A stretch of DNA of 64,000 nucleotides from Endotrypanum monterogeii (GCA_000333855.2 CM007333.1:193676-257675); one strand, 5' to 3'; shown: positions 29,193 to 39,065, counted from the first letter of the stretch. A program made the numbers and translations. The notes: a model not told the origin generated them from the sequence alone.

Positions 29193-31850
29193 TTAGCTCT
29201 CGAAGTGAAACTTTTCACTGTCGGCCCAGACCTGTGCCGTCGACCCCTGTCCGTGGACGTTGGGGACTGCGGGAGCTGAGGCGCTTATTGCCTCCCCGCT
29301 TCCGGCGTCGTCGCTGTCCTCAGAGTAGTACACCGCGGCGGCATCCTTTCCAGTCTTTCGCCAGATGGTGTCCTTCTGCCGCGGTTGATGCTGCGCGTGT
29401 TTTCCCCCGTATTCGATGTCACTGACCTGGACTACGTCGCCGGTGACCGTTGCAAACAGGAAGGCACTGCCAGAGCCGTCGGAGTCGCAGATTTCGTGGT
29501 ATACGATACGGTGCTTCAGCAGCGTGTTACCGCCCATCAATCGCACGAGCGCCTGTACCACGCACATAATTTCTGTTTCTGCACGCTGGAAAAACATACT
29601 GAGGTCATCGCTGGTGGCGGTGTCATAATCCTCTCGAATGAAGTGTTGGGAGAGACGGCCCAGGTAGCGCACAATGGAGCGGCCGGCAACGTAGTCGAGC
29701 GAGGTGAAAAGAACGACAGGGATTAGGGTCTGCAACTGCGAGACATCCTTTGGCAGGCGTGCTGCAGGGTTACAGTAGTTAGCGTCGCGCGTTGCGTCAG
29801 TCATGGCCGATGGATCAGCACTGAAGTCACCAATCGATGTGTGCGACTTGTCGTTTTCCCCGCCCACCTTAACGGAGGGATTCGTCATGGAGGAGGACAG
29901 CCACTGCCGCTGTTGCTGCTGCATTCGCCGATCTCCCGTGCCGCCGTTGGTGGCACGATCAACGAGGCTCTTGATGGAGTGCCCTGCGGCCCGAATAAAG
30001 GTGTTCCAGCGCCGTGATAGGGAGGTCTTGCGCGAGCTGCGGCTGTCGTGGTACTCAGCGTAGGTAGATGTGTGCCGAGCCGGGGCAGCAGTGTCTTCTG
30101 AGACCGCGGTAGCGACGCCGCTCCACACACGCAGCGGCGGTACGGTGATGTCCTGTACATAAGGCAGCGAAAAGGGAGCAATGCTTGTTATGAATAACCG
30201 CCGTGCGTCGAAGTAGGCCGATGCGGAATCCATCGTGGCCAGAACAGAACTCATAATTTGAGCGTCGTTCATCGATGTGGTCGCGTGAACGTTCTGATTT
30301 TGTGTTGCGTACACCGCGGCATAGGCTGCGAATTGTGGCGGAACCGTAGAGAGCAGTGGGCTCTGCGATGTTATCGGTTGGGAGGTACCAACAGCTGTCA
30401 CTGCTGCGGACCCAATCGAAAGACTGTTGGCGAGGTGGTTACTCGTAGAGTCTCCTGCCAGGGGAGAAGGCGTGTGTGCTTGAGTTCCCCATCGCAGATG
30501 GGGTGTGCCTTTGCCAGAAGCCGCAGCGTTCGAGGTCATGCCGTTGGTGGCGCCAGCGGCACGCTGTCCTCCTGCCGAGCTGCCACCTTGATTGCTTTGG
30601 CCGGCTTGACTTGAGTACTGCTGTTGCTGCTGGTACTGCCACAGCCCCGCGAGGGACTCCATCGTGTAGTACATACAGACGCGGAAGGCGCGATCTTCGA
30701 GCTCGCGGAGTTTTTGTGTGCCGAGACTGCTGGCCACCATGACACATCCCTCGAGTCTCAGCTGCAGGTCAGAGCAGTTCGGCACAAACATCATTTCTAC
30801 TCGCAGGTTCACGACACGCATGCGCAGCGGCTGCCCAGTGCGCATCGCCAGACGACATGCCCTGTGTACAAAAGCACGCTTGGCGTCTGCGCAATATTCG
30901 TTGAGAAGTCGCGTGGTGAGTCTCATGCGGCCGGCACCAGATATAACACCGCCGACGCCTGTGCTATCTCCACCGGCAGCTGCAGATGGGGGGTCGCTGG
31001 GGTGTTGACCAGCACCGCGGCCAGCCAACACAGTCGCCCCAGGAGCACTGTTGTTCCCGGCGGCGCCGGACCGGCCACCGGTGCTTCCTAGCGTCGCATT
31101 GCTCACCTGTAGAGCTACTCCGCTGCCCCCACTACCTGCAAATGAGAAGGTGCTCGCCCGCGAGTAGCGCCGGTCCAAGACGATACGTTCCTGCCAGTCG
31201 AAAACATTGGCGCTGCCAGGGACGTACGGCAGGGTGAGCAGCACCCCGTCTTCAAAGTTCGTTGCGTCCACCATGCCCAGCATCATGTCTGCCTCCTCGA
31301 CGTCGTCGATTTTGACCACGTAATCGCGTGCTTTCGTCCGCATCCCGCCGCTCGTTGTGCGCCACCCATCGACTGGCGCGTAGACATCCTCATCTGTTTC
31401 GCTCGACTCCGTCGGCAGCCACGACTGCAAAGACGCGATCGAGGGTGATGAGCGAGAGGAGCTGTACGTCGACGACGATGATGAGCGCGATGACGACGAC
31501 GTTGAGGAAGACAAGGCACTCAATTGTGGCTCAGCCGACGTGGCACCACCTCCCGCGACGCGTAGGAGACGCGTGCGGCGGTGTTGGCGCCGTTTCTGAG
31601 TTTGTTCAGCGGCAACGGGATCTATTTGGCTGCTGTGCAGCGATTCACTTATTACTACTGAGGGCCAAGGGACGTCTTTTGCTGAGGAGAAGGGTAAGGA
31701 GTCACCCGACGACGACGACGACGACGACGACGACGTGTTAGACTTTCCGCGCCTACGATGGCGCCTGCGCCGTCGATGGTTCCTCCGCCGCCGCCGGCGG
31801 TCGTGCTTGTGCCGCTTACACGAGGAGGAGGAGGAGGAGGAGGGGGGAGG
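29193..31850 (-). CDS. C2CD5/CDP138 homologue, C-terminal part (frame-shifted from the N-terminal part)
   Basis: This frame is open from 31922 down to the stop at 29193 but has no ATG before 31343; the longest call at 31523 begins with TTG. Moreover YVVKIDDVEEADMMLGMVDA and PGSANVFDWQERIVLDRR match the C2CD5 segment that follows its third beta-domain. TLIPVVLFTSLDYVAGRSIV with RYLGRLSQHFIRE and ETEIMCVVQALVRLMGGNTLLKH match the C2CD5 C-terminal domain, ending in GDVVQVSDIEYGG. It is therefore the missing 3' half of the gene at 31816-35355. The region near the junction encodes Pro and Ser runs and an Arg-rich stretch; two Ser tracts and Gln/Ala-rich linkers lie further on. Read as an independent gene it would have no start codon and no splice signal. 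Confidence 0.75.
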   Translation of the reverse strand, partial: PPPSSSSSSSCKRHKHDRRRRRRNHRRRRRHRRRGKSNTSSSSSSSSSGDSLPFSSAKDVPWPSVVISESLHSSQIDPVAAEQTQKRRQHRRTRLLRVAGGGATSAEPQLSALSSSTSSSSRSSSSSTYSSSRSSPSIASLQSWLPTESSETDEDVYAPVDGWRTTSGGMRTKARDYVVKIDDVEEADMMLGMVDATNFEDGVLLTLPYVPGSANVFDWQERIVLDRRYSRASTFSFAGSGGSGVALQVSNATLGSTGGRSGAAGNNSAPGATVLAGRGAGQHPSDPPSAAAGGDSTGVGGVISGAGRMRLTTRLLNEYCADAKRAFVHRACRLAMRTGQPLRMRVVNLRVEMMFVPNCSDLQLRLEGCVMVASSLGTQKLRELEDRAFRVCMYYTMESLAGLWQYQQQQQYSSQAGQSNQGGSSAGGQRAAGATNGMTSNAAASGKGTPHLRWGTQAHTPSPLAGDSTSNHLANSLSIGSAAVTAVGTSQPITSQSPLLSTVPPQFAAYAAVYATQNQNVHATTSMNDAQIMSSVLATMDSASAYFDARRLFITSIAPFSLPYVQDITVPPLRVWSGVATAVSEDTAAPARHTSTYAEYHDSRSSRKTSLSRRWNTFIRAAGHSIKSLVDRATNGGTGDRRMQQQQRQWLSSSMTNPSVKVGGENDKSHTSIGDFSADPSAMTDATRDANYCNPAARLPKDVSQLQTLIPVVLFTSLDYVAGRSIVRYLGRLSQHFIREDYDTATSDDLSMFFQRAETEIMCVVQALVRLMGGNTLLKHRIVYHEICDSDGSGSAFLFATVTGDVVQVSDIEYGGKHAQHQPRQKDTIWRKTGKDAAAVYYSEDSDDAGSGEAISASAPAVPNVHGQGSTAQVWADSEKFHFES
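31708..31735. repeat. (GAC)n trinucleotide repeat (coding poly-Ser on minus strand)
   Basis: Nine GAC units; in the C2CD5 C-terminal frame they encode a serine run. Confidence 0.9.
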
Positions 31851-31860
31851 GGGGGGAGGA
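31816..31860. repeat. GGA repeat plus G6 and G8 runs; probable frameshift site
   Basis: Seven GGA units followed by GGGGGGA and GGGGGGGGA. On the minus strand the upstream C2CD5 frame reads into Leu codons and stops at 31816, while the downstream frame is open only below 31923. The two frames differ by one base (one base too many, or two too few, in this sequence relative to a continuous frame). A homopolymer length error or true indel here would explain the split gene. Confidence 0.8.
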
Positions 31861-34800
31861 GCTGGTGCGTGTCGATGAAGGCATCGAGCAAGTTTGTGCG
31901 GCTGCGGTGGCGGTGGACGCCTTTACGCTGGCTGAGTTGAGACCACGAGTATCACTGACAGATTTCCCACTGCGCCGCCCTGCTGCTGCCACCGCTGTCA
32001 ACGGCAGGAGACCATGAGCGCTTGTCATCGCAGACGCTTGCGCAGATACAGGGGGCTTCAAGGAGCAGCTGCTGGAGGACGATGTGGACGAAGAGGAGCT
32101 GCTTCGACTACTGCTGCTTCGACCGGCGTGTGTGTGGTTGCGGCGACGTCGACGTGAGGCGATCACGTCACGAAGCTTCACCACACTTTCCTTGCGTGCA
32201 ATTTGTGGGTCCATCACTGAGACCCGGGGCAGCCGGGGTACAGACAAACCTTCTAAGCGACAGCCCGATCCTGTCAGCATGCCGACAATGGCGTCTTGCC
32301 CGACAACGATGGAAACCCGGAGTGAGAAGCAGGCGTTCAGCTGCTGCAGGCGGAGGTTGAAGATGAGCTGTTTGTGCAATGCAAACTCAATGAAGGGGAG
32401 TGCCTGCGATACTGCCATGGCAAGCTCCACGCCCTTCACATTCGCCTTCGGCTTCGACACGGCCACCTGCACAAGGCGCGGAGGTGCTTCGCAGTTGAGC
32501 TCCACTGGCAACGTGCATCCAGCCAGAACCACATCTGGGACGCGCTTGCTATGGCAGATGCTGCAGACATTGTGCATTAGGAGATCGCCGACTCCGCTGG
32601 CAAGGAGGCCGTGTCCTCTTTTCCGACGCGGTTCTTCATAGATGTGCAGAAGGGAACAGTTGCGCTTTGCTACAATGCGCTCCTTCTGCCAGCGAAACAA
32701 GTACTCGGGACCAGCGCGCATTGATGCGGCGGACATGTCCAGCATCACTGCTGTGCCGTACAGTGAAAGCAACACCACGTCTTCGTGATACTGTGTTTCT
32801 TCTTCGTAGCCGAGCACAGTATTGCAATGAAACGCGCGGGCATTGGCACGTAGCTCCTCGCGCAGCTCCATCCACCACGCGTCGCGCTCCTGTGAGATTA
32901 TCTGCCGCGACTTGACCCGGGAAACGATCTTGACGGAGCGGGCGCATATGTAGCCGCCAATGTGGTGAATAGAACCGGCAGGAAGGTCCTTGACGGTGAG
33001 AAGAGAAATAATAACGCGGGCCGGCGGTCCACCACCCCCACCCCCCGCTGCTGATGCTGATGCTGCTGCTGCTGCTGCGGCTGTTGTGTCAGTAACGTTG
33101 TTCCTCATCAAGTTCCCATGGAAGGGTATTGGTTTCTGCGGCGTGAGCGCCTCAGAGGACAATAGTGTGGCAGCGTCCATCGAGCGCGCCATGCAGCCAT
33201 GGGCCGTAAACGTGGGTATGCCCCGCACATTGTTGACGAGGGCGGTGTTCACTTGTGAGGCTTGGTGCGCCGTAAAATTTGTGCCATGCGTGCCAGGCAG
33301 AGAAGAGGCTAGTGCAGCTTCTGTAGGCTCCATCGCAGCAGTCTCGTGCTCAAGGGAGAGCGGAGGCACGCCTGAGTCACTTGTATGCATCTCTGATACT
33401 GATCCCAGCGAATGAATCGCTGTCGTCCTGACGGGCTCCAGGCTCGCATAAGGCGTGCTCACCTCTGACATCACGACTGAAGCTTGGTTGTGCGGCTCCC
33501 GTGCCGAGGTGCTGAGTGGTGACACTGGAGGCGGCAGCAGACGATCGCGTGTGGTCATCAGGTCAGAGGATGCGATGAGAGTTGGTGGGGAAGGTGATGG
33601 CGGTAGCATCGGATTGCCAGCTATGAGGTTGTTTGCCGAACTGGTCGGCCCTGATGGAGTGGCCTGTGTGAGGGCTGCGCTACTGACGTTTAGGGGCCCT
33701 CCTCCGCTTTTCACGATTGGGGACATGTTAAATGTCGGTGGGAGAGAGGTGCGTGGCTGCGGTGGCGCCGTTGCCAGCGATGCACGCGGGAACTCTGCTT
33801 GGTAGGCTTCCATCATGTTCGACTGAATGTAGCGGGACTTGCCACGGAACAGCGCTTCCATTTTGCGTTGATCAACGTATCGCACGCGGGAAACTAAGCA
33901 GGGTGTGCCATAAGCCCGCACAATAATCCCGTTGGGCTCCATGTCAAACTCTTCCACATACCCCAGCACCGCATTGCATTGAAGCTCGACCACCTTGCGT
34001 GCGAGCTGTCGACGTACCTTGCCGCTCAGTTTGAAGAGTTGGATGACGCGGGCGTCATTGATGCTACGGCTGCTACGCAGGTTGGTGAAGCGCACGTGCT
34101 CAGGGTCCGCCTTGACAATGAGTTCCTCCATCATGCTATGCGTGGACTCCACGCGAAATACCGCCGGGTCAAGCCGCCAGACGCTAAACACAAACACACC
34201 TTCTTCCTCCGCTGCAAGTGTCGGGTGATCCACGCGGGCTGCCCGCAACGGGTCCAGGTCTTGCTCTACCAGAAAGGGAAAAAGTGAGGAGGAGGGAAGA
34301 GGCGGCGGCATCGCAGTGGTCGTGGACTTCTCCGCTGCCGCTGCGGCGGTGACGATGGGTGGCCCGGGGAGCAAGAGGGAGGAGTCGTAGGGGGAAAAAA
34401 GTGTACTGGAGCCTAGCTTCAGATTGGCAGAGCCGTTGGGGGCGGTGATGCTGAGGTTGCTGCTCACCATGTGGACGCTTACGTTCGTGAGGGCTGTCAC
34501 ACCAGTGCCCGTGTCATGGATTCCACCACTGACGGAGGAGGCCTGCTTCGGCGACTTGTAGGTGCCACGGGCACCTACTGTTTGGGGTGAGAACAAGAGA
34601 CGCTTGCGTTGCTGCTGGGGATGTCCAACACCCGAAAGACAGATACTCGCACTGCTGTTGTTCACGGTGACACTGTTCCCCAAAGTGGTGTACGGCTCAG
34701 CGAGGGGGCACCGTGAGCTCTGCTCAGCGCTGTTGTTGAGGTTGCTGCTACTGCCCTGAGTCGTCGGATTGGGACCGGGCGCTGGTGGTGACACTGTGAA

Positions 34801-35355
34801 GACGTTGTTGGCTTCATTTGCTTGGGGGTCAGTACTCGGATTGTGGCTGTTGTCGCCACTGCCATCTGGCGCGGTGCCTTGTGGGGACCAGAAGCGTTCC
34901 GAGACGCGAGGGTCAAGTCGGCGCACGTTCCGCACGGGCAGCGCTGGTGCTAGTGGGTTCTCAGCTGCATGGAACTTGATGCGGATGGTAAGCCGAAGGT
35001 CACCATGAAGCCCTGCATCGGAGTCAAGCAGCGGGAACCACCCAGACACTACCGGGTTGGCGCGGTAGATGATGCTGTTGCAGTCCAGCAGCACCATACC
35101 GATAATGTCGTCGCGGCTAATGATGTCGTGATCGTAGACACGAATCTCCAAAGGGTCCTCCTGCAACACAAGCAGGTCAGCCGTGTCGAAGCGAATGTCA
35201 TGTTCCCATACCGGGTTACGGGTTCGACGTGCTATGTCAGTGGTATGCTCCATGTCGTCAAGCTTGACCACGACGTATGGGTCCGCCAACCCGGTCGTAC
35301 GGTCCATGATTGGGAGGTCCCGCGCTTCGTGAACGGTCACTTTTAGTGTCGCCAT
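31816..35355 (-). CDS. C2CD5/CDP138 homologue, N-terminal part
   Basis: From the ATG at 35355. The N-terminal C2 domain (residues 1-130) contains HEARDLPIMDRTTGLADPYV, TRNPVWEHDIRFD, LEIRVYDHDIISRDDIIG and VSGWFPLLDSDAGLHGDLRL, with the Asp residues that bind calcium. Three C2CD5-type domains follow: MMEELIVKADPEHVRFTNLR to LGYVEEFDMEPNGIIVRAYG (about 376-490), LTVKDLPAGSIHHIGGYICA to VLGYEEETQYHEDVVLLSLYG (about 777-872), and SKPKANVKGVELAMAVSQAL to VSIVVGQDAIVGMLTGSGC (about 965-1030), with a CSICHSKRVPDVVLAG motif before the last. Mammalian C2CD5 is an Akt substrate for GLUT4-vesicle fusion; here a role in membrane fusion or vesicle traffic is inference. The tail after residue 1100 is Arg/Ser low complexity and ends in a spurious poly-Leu, where the frame is lost. 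The joined protein would be about 2,050 residues. Confidence 0.85.
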   Translation of the reverse strand: MATLKVTVHEARDLPIMDRTTGLADPYVVVKLDDMEHTTDIARRTRNPVWEHDIRFDTADLLVLQEDPLEIRVYDHDIISRDDIIGMVLLDCNSIIYRANPVVSGWFPLLDSDAGLHGDLRLTIRIKFHAAENPLAPALPVRNVRRLDPRVSERFWSPQGTAPDGSGDNSHNPSTDPQANEANNVFTVSPPAPGPNPTTQGSSSNLNNSAEQSSRCPLAEPYTTLGNSVTVNNSSASICLSGVGHPQQQRKRLLFSPQTVGARGTYKSPKQASSVSGGIHDTGTGVTALTNVSVHMVSSNLSITAPNGSANLKLGSSTLFSPYDSSLLLPGPPIVTAAAAAEKSTTTAMPPPLPSSSLFPFLVEQDLDPLRAARVDHPTLAAEEEGVFVFSVWRLDPAVFRVESTHSMMEELIVKADPEHVRFTNLRSSRSINDARVIQLFKLSGKVRRQLARKVVELQCNAVLGYVEEFDMEPNGIIVRAYGTPCLVSRVRYVDQRKMEALFRGKSRYIQSNMMEAYQAEFPRASLATAPPQPRTSLPPTFNMSPIVKSGGGPLNVSSAALTQATPSGPTSSANNLIAGNPMLPPSPSPPTLIASSDLMTTRDRLLPPPVSPLSTSAREPHNQASVVMSEVSTPYASLEPVRTTAIHSLGSVSEMHTSDSGVPPLSLEHETAAMEPTEAALASSLPGTHGTNFTAHQASQVNTALVNNVRGIPTFTAHGCMARSMDAATLLSSEALTPQKPIPFHGNLMRNNVTDTTAAAAAAASASAAGGGGGGPPARVIISLLTVKDLPAGSIHHIGGYICARSVKIVSRVKSRQIISQERDAWWMELREELRANARAFHCNTVLGYEEETQYHEDVVLLSLYGTAVMLDMSAASMRAGPEYLFRWQKERIVAKRNCSLLHIYEEPRRKRGHGLLASGVGDLLMHNVCSICHSKRVPDVVLAGCTLPVELNCEAPPRLVQVAVSKPKANVKGVELAMAVSQALPFIEFALHKQLIFNLRLQQLNACFSLRVSIVVGQDAIVGMLTGSGCRLEGLSVPRLPRVSVMDPQIARKESVVKLRDVIASRRRRRNHTHAGRSSSSRSSSSSSTSSSSSCSLKPPVSAQASAMTSAHGLLPLTAVAAAGRRSGKSVSDTRGLNSASVKASTATAAAQTCSMPSSTRTSSSPPSPLLLLLLLV

Positions 35356-35958
35356 ATTGTGCGATAGGGACAAAAAAAAACGCAACAATATATATATATA
35401 TATTTTTTTTTGGGGGTGCGGACCGTGGACAAGGGAGAGCGCGCGTGTGTGTTTGTGTGGTGCGCTGAGGGTGCCGACGTGGAAGATGCACGAATAGGGA
35501 GGATAAGGGGCGTGGAGAGAAGAGGACAAGAGTCTTTCCCCGCTCACACCTCCTTTTTAAATAATTATTTGTTGCTGTTCCGCACCGCTGTTGCTGCCAT
35601 AGAGGATGCGCCGATCAAGGCGGTATTGGGGTGTGAGGACGGGGGAGGGAGACGATCATGGTGACACCGATCCCCCCCGAAAAAAAAAAAATCAGTATGA
35701 TCGTCAGGGAAATCAACAACAAAAGAGTGTAGATAAAAAAGGGAACAGGTTGTGAGGCTCAGTAAAGACGGGGAGGGAGGAGGGGGGGCAGACAATACTT
35801 TGAGAGGAATGCCCCTGAGGTGCTCAGCGGTTTGTATGCATGGGCGTCGCATGCTTGTGAGCCCTCGTCTTCCGTCGATTAACCTTCACACACACACACA
35901 CACACACACACACAGTGCGCTGGAGGATGGGTGGGGCTCGGTTGGCTCTTTTCATGGC
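35356..35958. other. intergenic region
   Basis: An A9 run and a TA/T tract (35387-35411) lie just upstream of the C2CD5 ATG (T-rich on the coding strand). An A12 run near 35680 and a CA tract (35887-35914) follow. No gene is seen. Confidence 0.7.
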
Positions 35959-37602
35959 TTACAGGGAATCAACAGGATGGCCGAGCTGCAATAACTTATT
36001 CCACAGGGAAAGGAGCTGCACTCCGAAGCAGATATTGGGTTGCACTTGATGACGGGCCTGCACCAGCGCACTCAAGATGCCGTGGAAGACCTCCGTAGGT
36101 GCTGCCCCGGCTGCCACAGCCGCGCGCAGCTGTTTGGCAAACATATCCATGTAGAAAAGCATCACTACGCTGGGGCTGCGTGACACGCCGAGTTGGCAGT
36201 GCACGACGCAAGCAGGGTCTTTCGAGACCTTTGGAGCGCTGTGACTCGCCGCGGCACAGAGGGGCAGCTGCTGGAGGCTTGGTGCCAAGGACTGGGGTTC
36301 CTCGAGGTGGCCCGCGAGTAGTTGGCACAGTTCCATCACATGTGAGTTCGTGAGAGTCGGTTGGGTGTAGGTTGGTGCACTCGAGCTGTGGGATGCCAAC
36401 ACTGCTGACGCAGTACACCAGGTGTGCAGCTTGGCAAGGGCATGCGTGGAAGGGCCCAGAGGGCCACCGGCTACGTTTTTACAGCCAACCACCGCTTCAA
36501 TCAGCGGTGTCGTGAGGCGGCGCACGCGCTCCAGCCGAGTCGCCTGCGTGTCCTCAATGCAAAGCACCACACCATAAATTGGGACGTCTATAGTCCACTC
36601 GTGGAGAGCCGAGGCACACTTGCCAAGGCAAGCAGCTTCACCTTTGTGTCTTTCTGCAGCGAGGTCATCTGCTCGCTCACCAGCCCCTCCTAGTTCGGTG
36701 GAAGGCTGGTCGAGAAGTCGCTGCAGCGCTTCTGTAAGTTGCGCCAATTGAGCGAGACACTCCCTTTCGTTTTTCTTCACGCACGCGTCGAAAATTTGCA
36801 GGGCACGCGCAGCGCAGGAGCCGGGGACTGCTTCCGTAGCCACGCTCCCGCTCGTGTCGCTCTGCGTTGTCCTGCCGTGGACACTGCTTACCGATGCAGC
36901 GGTCTCACACACCTGAGCGTCCAGCGCCAACTCGTGTATCAGGGACGCGGGAAGAACAGAAACAGGTTTCGATTGCAAAACAATGCGGCACGGTATGGCG
37001 TGGAGGCCGGTGTCATCCCCAGCTGACGCATGATGCGGACTCTGCCCTGCAGTATTGCTCACACACTGCACGTTGTACACAACATCTGGCGCGATTTCCT
37101 TTGATGCCGAACTCGCAGTCCACCACGGCAGCTGCGCGGCTTCCTGAAAGGCACTGTCATCGGTTGAGGCGGGTGCGTGTGCCCCCTTGTTGGCCTGTTT
37201 TTTCCTTGGGTCTCCACGGAGCGAGAGCACCATTCGCACAAAGACTGCAGTGTCTGTTGTTACTGGTGCCGAGAAAGGATGCACCGCGCTGTCTTCCCTC
37301 GCCGGTGTCGCTGAGACCTGCGAGGGAGCGGCTGGAACCCCTAGAGTTTGCAGGAGAAGCTCGCGCTTATGCGCCAACTTCGAGAGGGAGAGAACACTCG
37401 TGAGAAAGACACGTCCCATGTCTGGCCGGCAACCCGGCATGAGGCGGAGATCCTGAGGTGTGCTGTCGTCGCTTCCAGGCGACTTACTTGCAGCGGCGAG
37501 GTCGTTGATAAAATCCATGACGGCTGGCGTCGTGTCGCAGAGTGTCTCGGTGTGAGACATGACACAATCAACAACCGTCGCGATTTGTGCTTTTCTTTGC
37601 AT
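35959..37602 (-). CDS. dual-specificity-type protein phosphatase, atypical
   Basis: 547 residues. Near the C terminus VVHCQLGVSRSPSVVMLFYM is a classic PTP/DSP signature loop (H-C-x5-R-S; Cys469, Arg475) followed by the expected helix. The following 60 residues (LVQARHQVQPNICFGVQLLSLW) match the DSP end, where Pro-N-x-x-F helices are usual. The region 325-460, including WTIDVPIYGVVLCIEDTQATR, may be the rest of the fold. No Asp lies in the 100 or so residues before the KDPACVVHC strand, so the usual general-acid Asp about 30 residues upstream of the Cys is not evident. The N-terminal 320 residues are unrecognised. Substrate unknown. The gene lies downstream of the MAP kinase gene on the same strand; in trypanosomatids such adjacency does not imply shared control. 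Confidence 0.75.
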   Translation of the reverse strand: MQRKAQIATVVDCVMSHTETLCDTTPAVMDFINDLAAASKSPGSDDSTPQDLRLMPGCRPDMGRVFLTSVLSLSKLAHKRELLLQTLGVPAAPSQVSATPAREDSAVHPFSAPVTTDTAVFVRMVLSLRGDPRKKQANKGAHAPASTDDSAFQEAAQLPWWTASSASKEIAPDVVYNVQCVSNTAGQSPHHASAGDDTGLHAIPCRIVLQSKPVSVLPASLIHELALDAQVCETAASVSSVHGRTTQSDTSGSVATEAVPGSCAARALQIFDACVKKNERECLAQLAQLTEALQRLLDQPSTELGGAGERADDLAAERHKGEAACLGKCASALHEWTIDVPIYGVVLCIEDTQATRLERVRRLTTPLIEAVVGCKNVAGGPLGPSTHALAKLHTWCTASAVLASHSSSAPTYTQPTLTNSHVMELCQLLAGHLEEPQSLAPSLQQLPLCAAASHSAPKVSKDPACVVHCQLGVSRSPSVVMLFYMDMFAKQLRAAVAAGAAPTEVFHGILSALVQARHQVQPNICFGVQLLSLWNKLLQLGHPVDSL

Positions 37603-38487
37603 TGCGATAATGGGGGAGGAATGACAGATACTTTAACGTTCGCCCGTTGTCATGCACAGCACACGCATGCATGCATGTCAAAGCGCTTTTGAAAGTTTGT
37701 TGGGACTCTTGCATTCACTTCCACAAAGAAGTGATGGGGCACCCCTGAAATGAGAAAGAGGGAGATGGGGGTTCACAGATAATGAAGGGGACAGTTGATG
37801 TGTTGAGCTGTGGCGCGTGGAAGCCACCTCTTCTCCTTCCTTGGGGGTCGCCGCCGCTATTCTTCCGGGGCCTTATACGGAGACGGTTGTAACCAGCAAC
37901 GTGGTCAGACGCCTTCAACGAAATGGCGGCGGGGAGGCGTTGGGGGAAGTCAGAGCACCCCGCAGACGCGATATAAACCTCTGCCACGTATATGATACCG
38001 GTCACAGTGTCGGAGGAATGATTTGAGGGTGGGTACGGCGCGGTGCCAGAGGTGGTTGTGTCCCATAAGACGGAATCTGCGCCTCGGCTGCGCCTGTGCA
38101 TCGCTGGCTGAGACGCTGCGCCGTGGGGAGGGGGGCGGGAAGAAGGTGGTGTAGGTGGTTTGACTCACATACCGCATGGTAGGGTTCATGGGGACTTATG
38201 AGTGCATACCAACATCACTTTGCCTCACAGATGTAATATATAAACATCTACAAAAAAATTATTGTGTATCGCGAAGAAGCAGCAGGGGTCACAGGGTAAG
38301 GGAAGAGGAGAAGGTGTTGGTGGTGTGTGGGGCAGACTCCGCGGTGTTCCTCTCCCACTAAATACCCACACTATTTAAGCGGCTCAATAATGTATTTGTC
38401 TTGCATCTCTCTTGTGTATGTTTTTATGCGTGTGACATAAAGTGCCGAAAAGTAATAATAAGGAAAGCAACATTCATAATACACTTC

Positions 38488-38519
<32 letters not shown>

Positions 38520-39064
38520 AGGTGTGTGTATATGTGTGTGTGGGGGTGGGTGGGGGGTGGATGGGACGGAGTAGAAGCAGCCTATAAAAGAGTCCTTTTT
38601 TTCTCATCATGTATATATATATATATATATAACAAACACACATGCTCAAAATGCACTCGGATGTGTGTATGCGGATTGTGTTCAACCCCACAACCGTAAT
38701 TAAAAAAAAAAAAAAAGATGGCGGGGAGGGGCGGGAAAGGGAAGTAGGGGGGAATAGTTCAGTGGAAAAAAAAAAACGGAGGGGAGGGAGCAGAGGGGAA
38801 AGGAAGGGGGCGGGGGAGGTGGCGCGTCGTGTGGCGCTCGAGGCGGTTGTGTCGGAATTCGACCTATTCCATTCATTCCCCCTCCCTCCCCGACCCCATT
38901 CTTACTTCCTTTTGCTTTGGATGCAAAGGGAACCTTTTCTTTTCCATGCATCAGATGCCTAGGTATACAACAAGGCGAGGCTTTATGAAGGGCTGTATAT
39001 GTTTGTCTGTGTGTGCTGCAAGGTGAGGGGCCCTGATGCTTCCCGAAATCTCCTGTTTCCCTCG
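37603..39064. other. intergenic region with dispersed element copy 2
   Basis: From right to left (direction of transcription): T8 and G-rich runs near 38590-38810, A14 and A12 runs near 38702 and 38767, a TA tract (38611-38631), a CA tract (38488-38515) and the 176-bp element (37865-38040), which ends about 260 bases before the phosphatase ATG. No gene is seen. Confidence 0.7.
37865..38040 (-). repeat. 176-bp dispersed element, copy 2
   Basis: The reverse complement of this segment matches 15517-15692 at 175 of 176 positions (the one difference is C/T in GACCGG[C/T]ATCATA). It lies about 1 kb after the MAP kinase stop, in sense orientation, as copy 1 does after the kinesin. Flanks do not match those of copy 1. 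Possible short retroposon or conserved noncoding RNA element; not identified. Confidence 0.85.
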
Positions 39065-39065
39065 C

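Noticed and set aside
29193..31523. Independent gene beginning at 31523
   Set aside because: The first codon is TTG, the frame continues upstream without stop to 31922, and the protein matches the missing C-terminal half of C2CD5.
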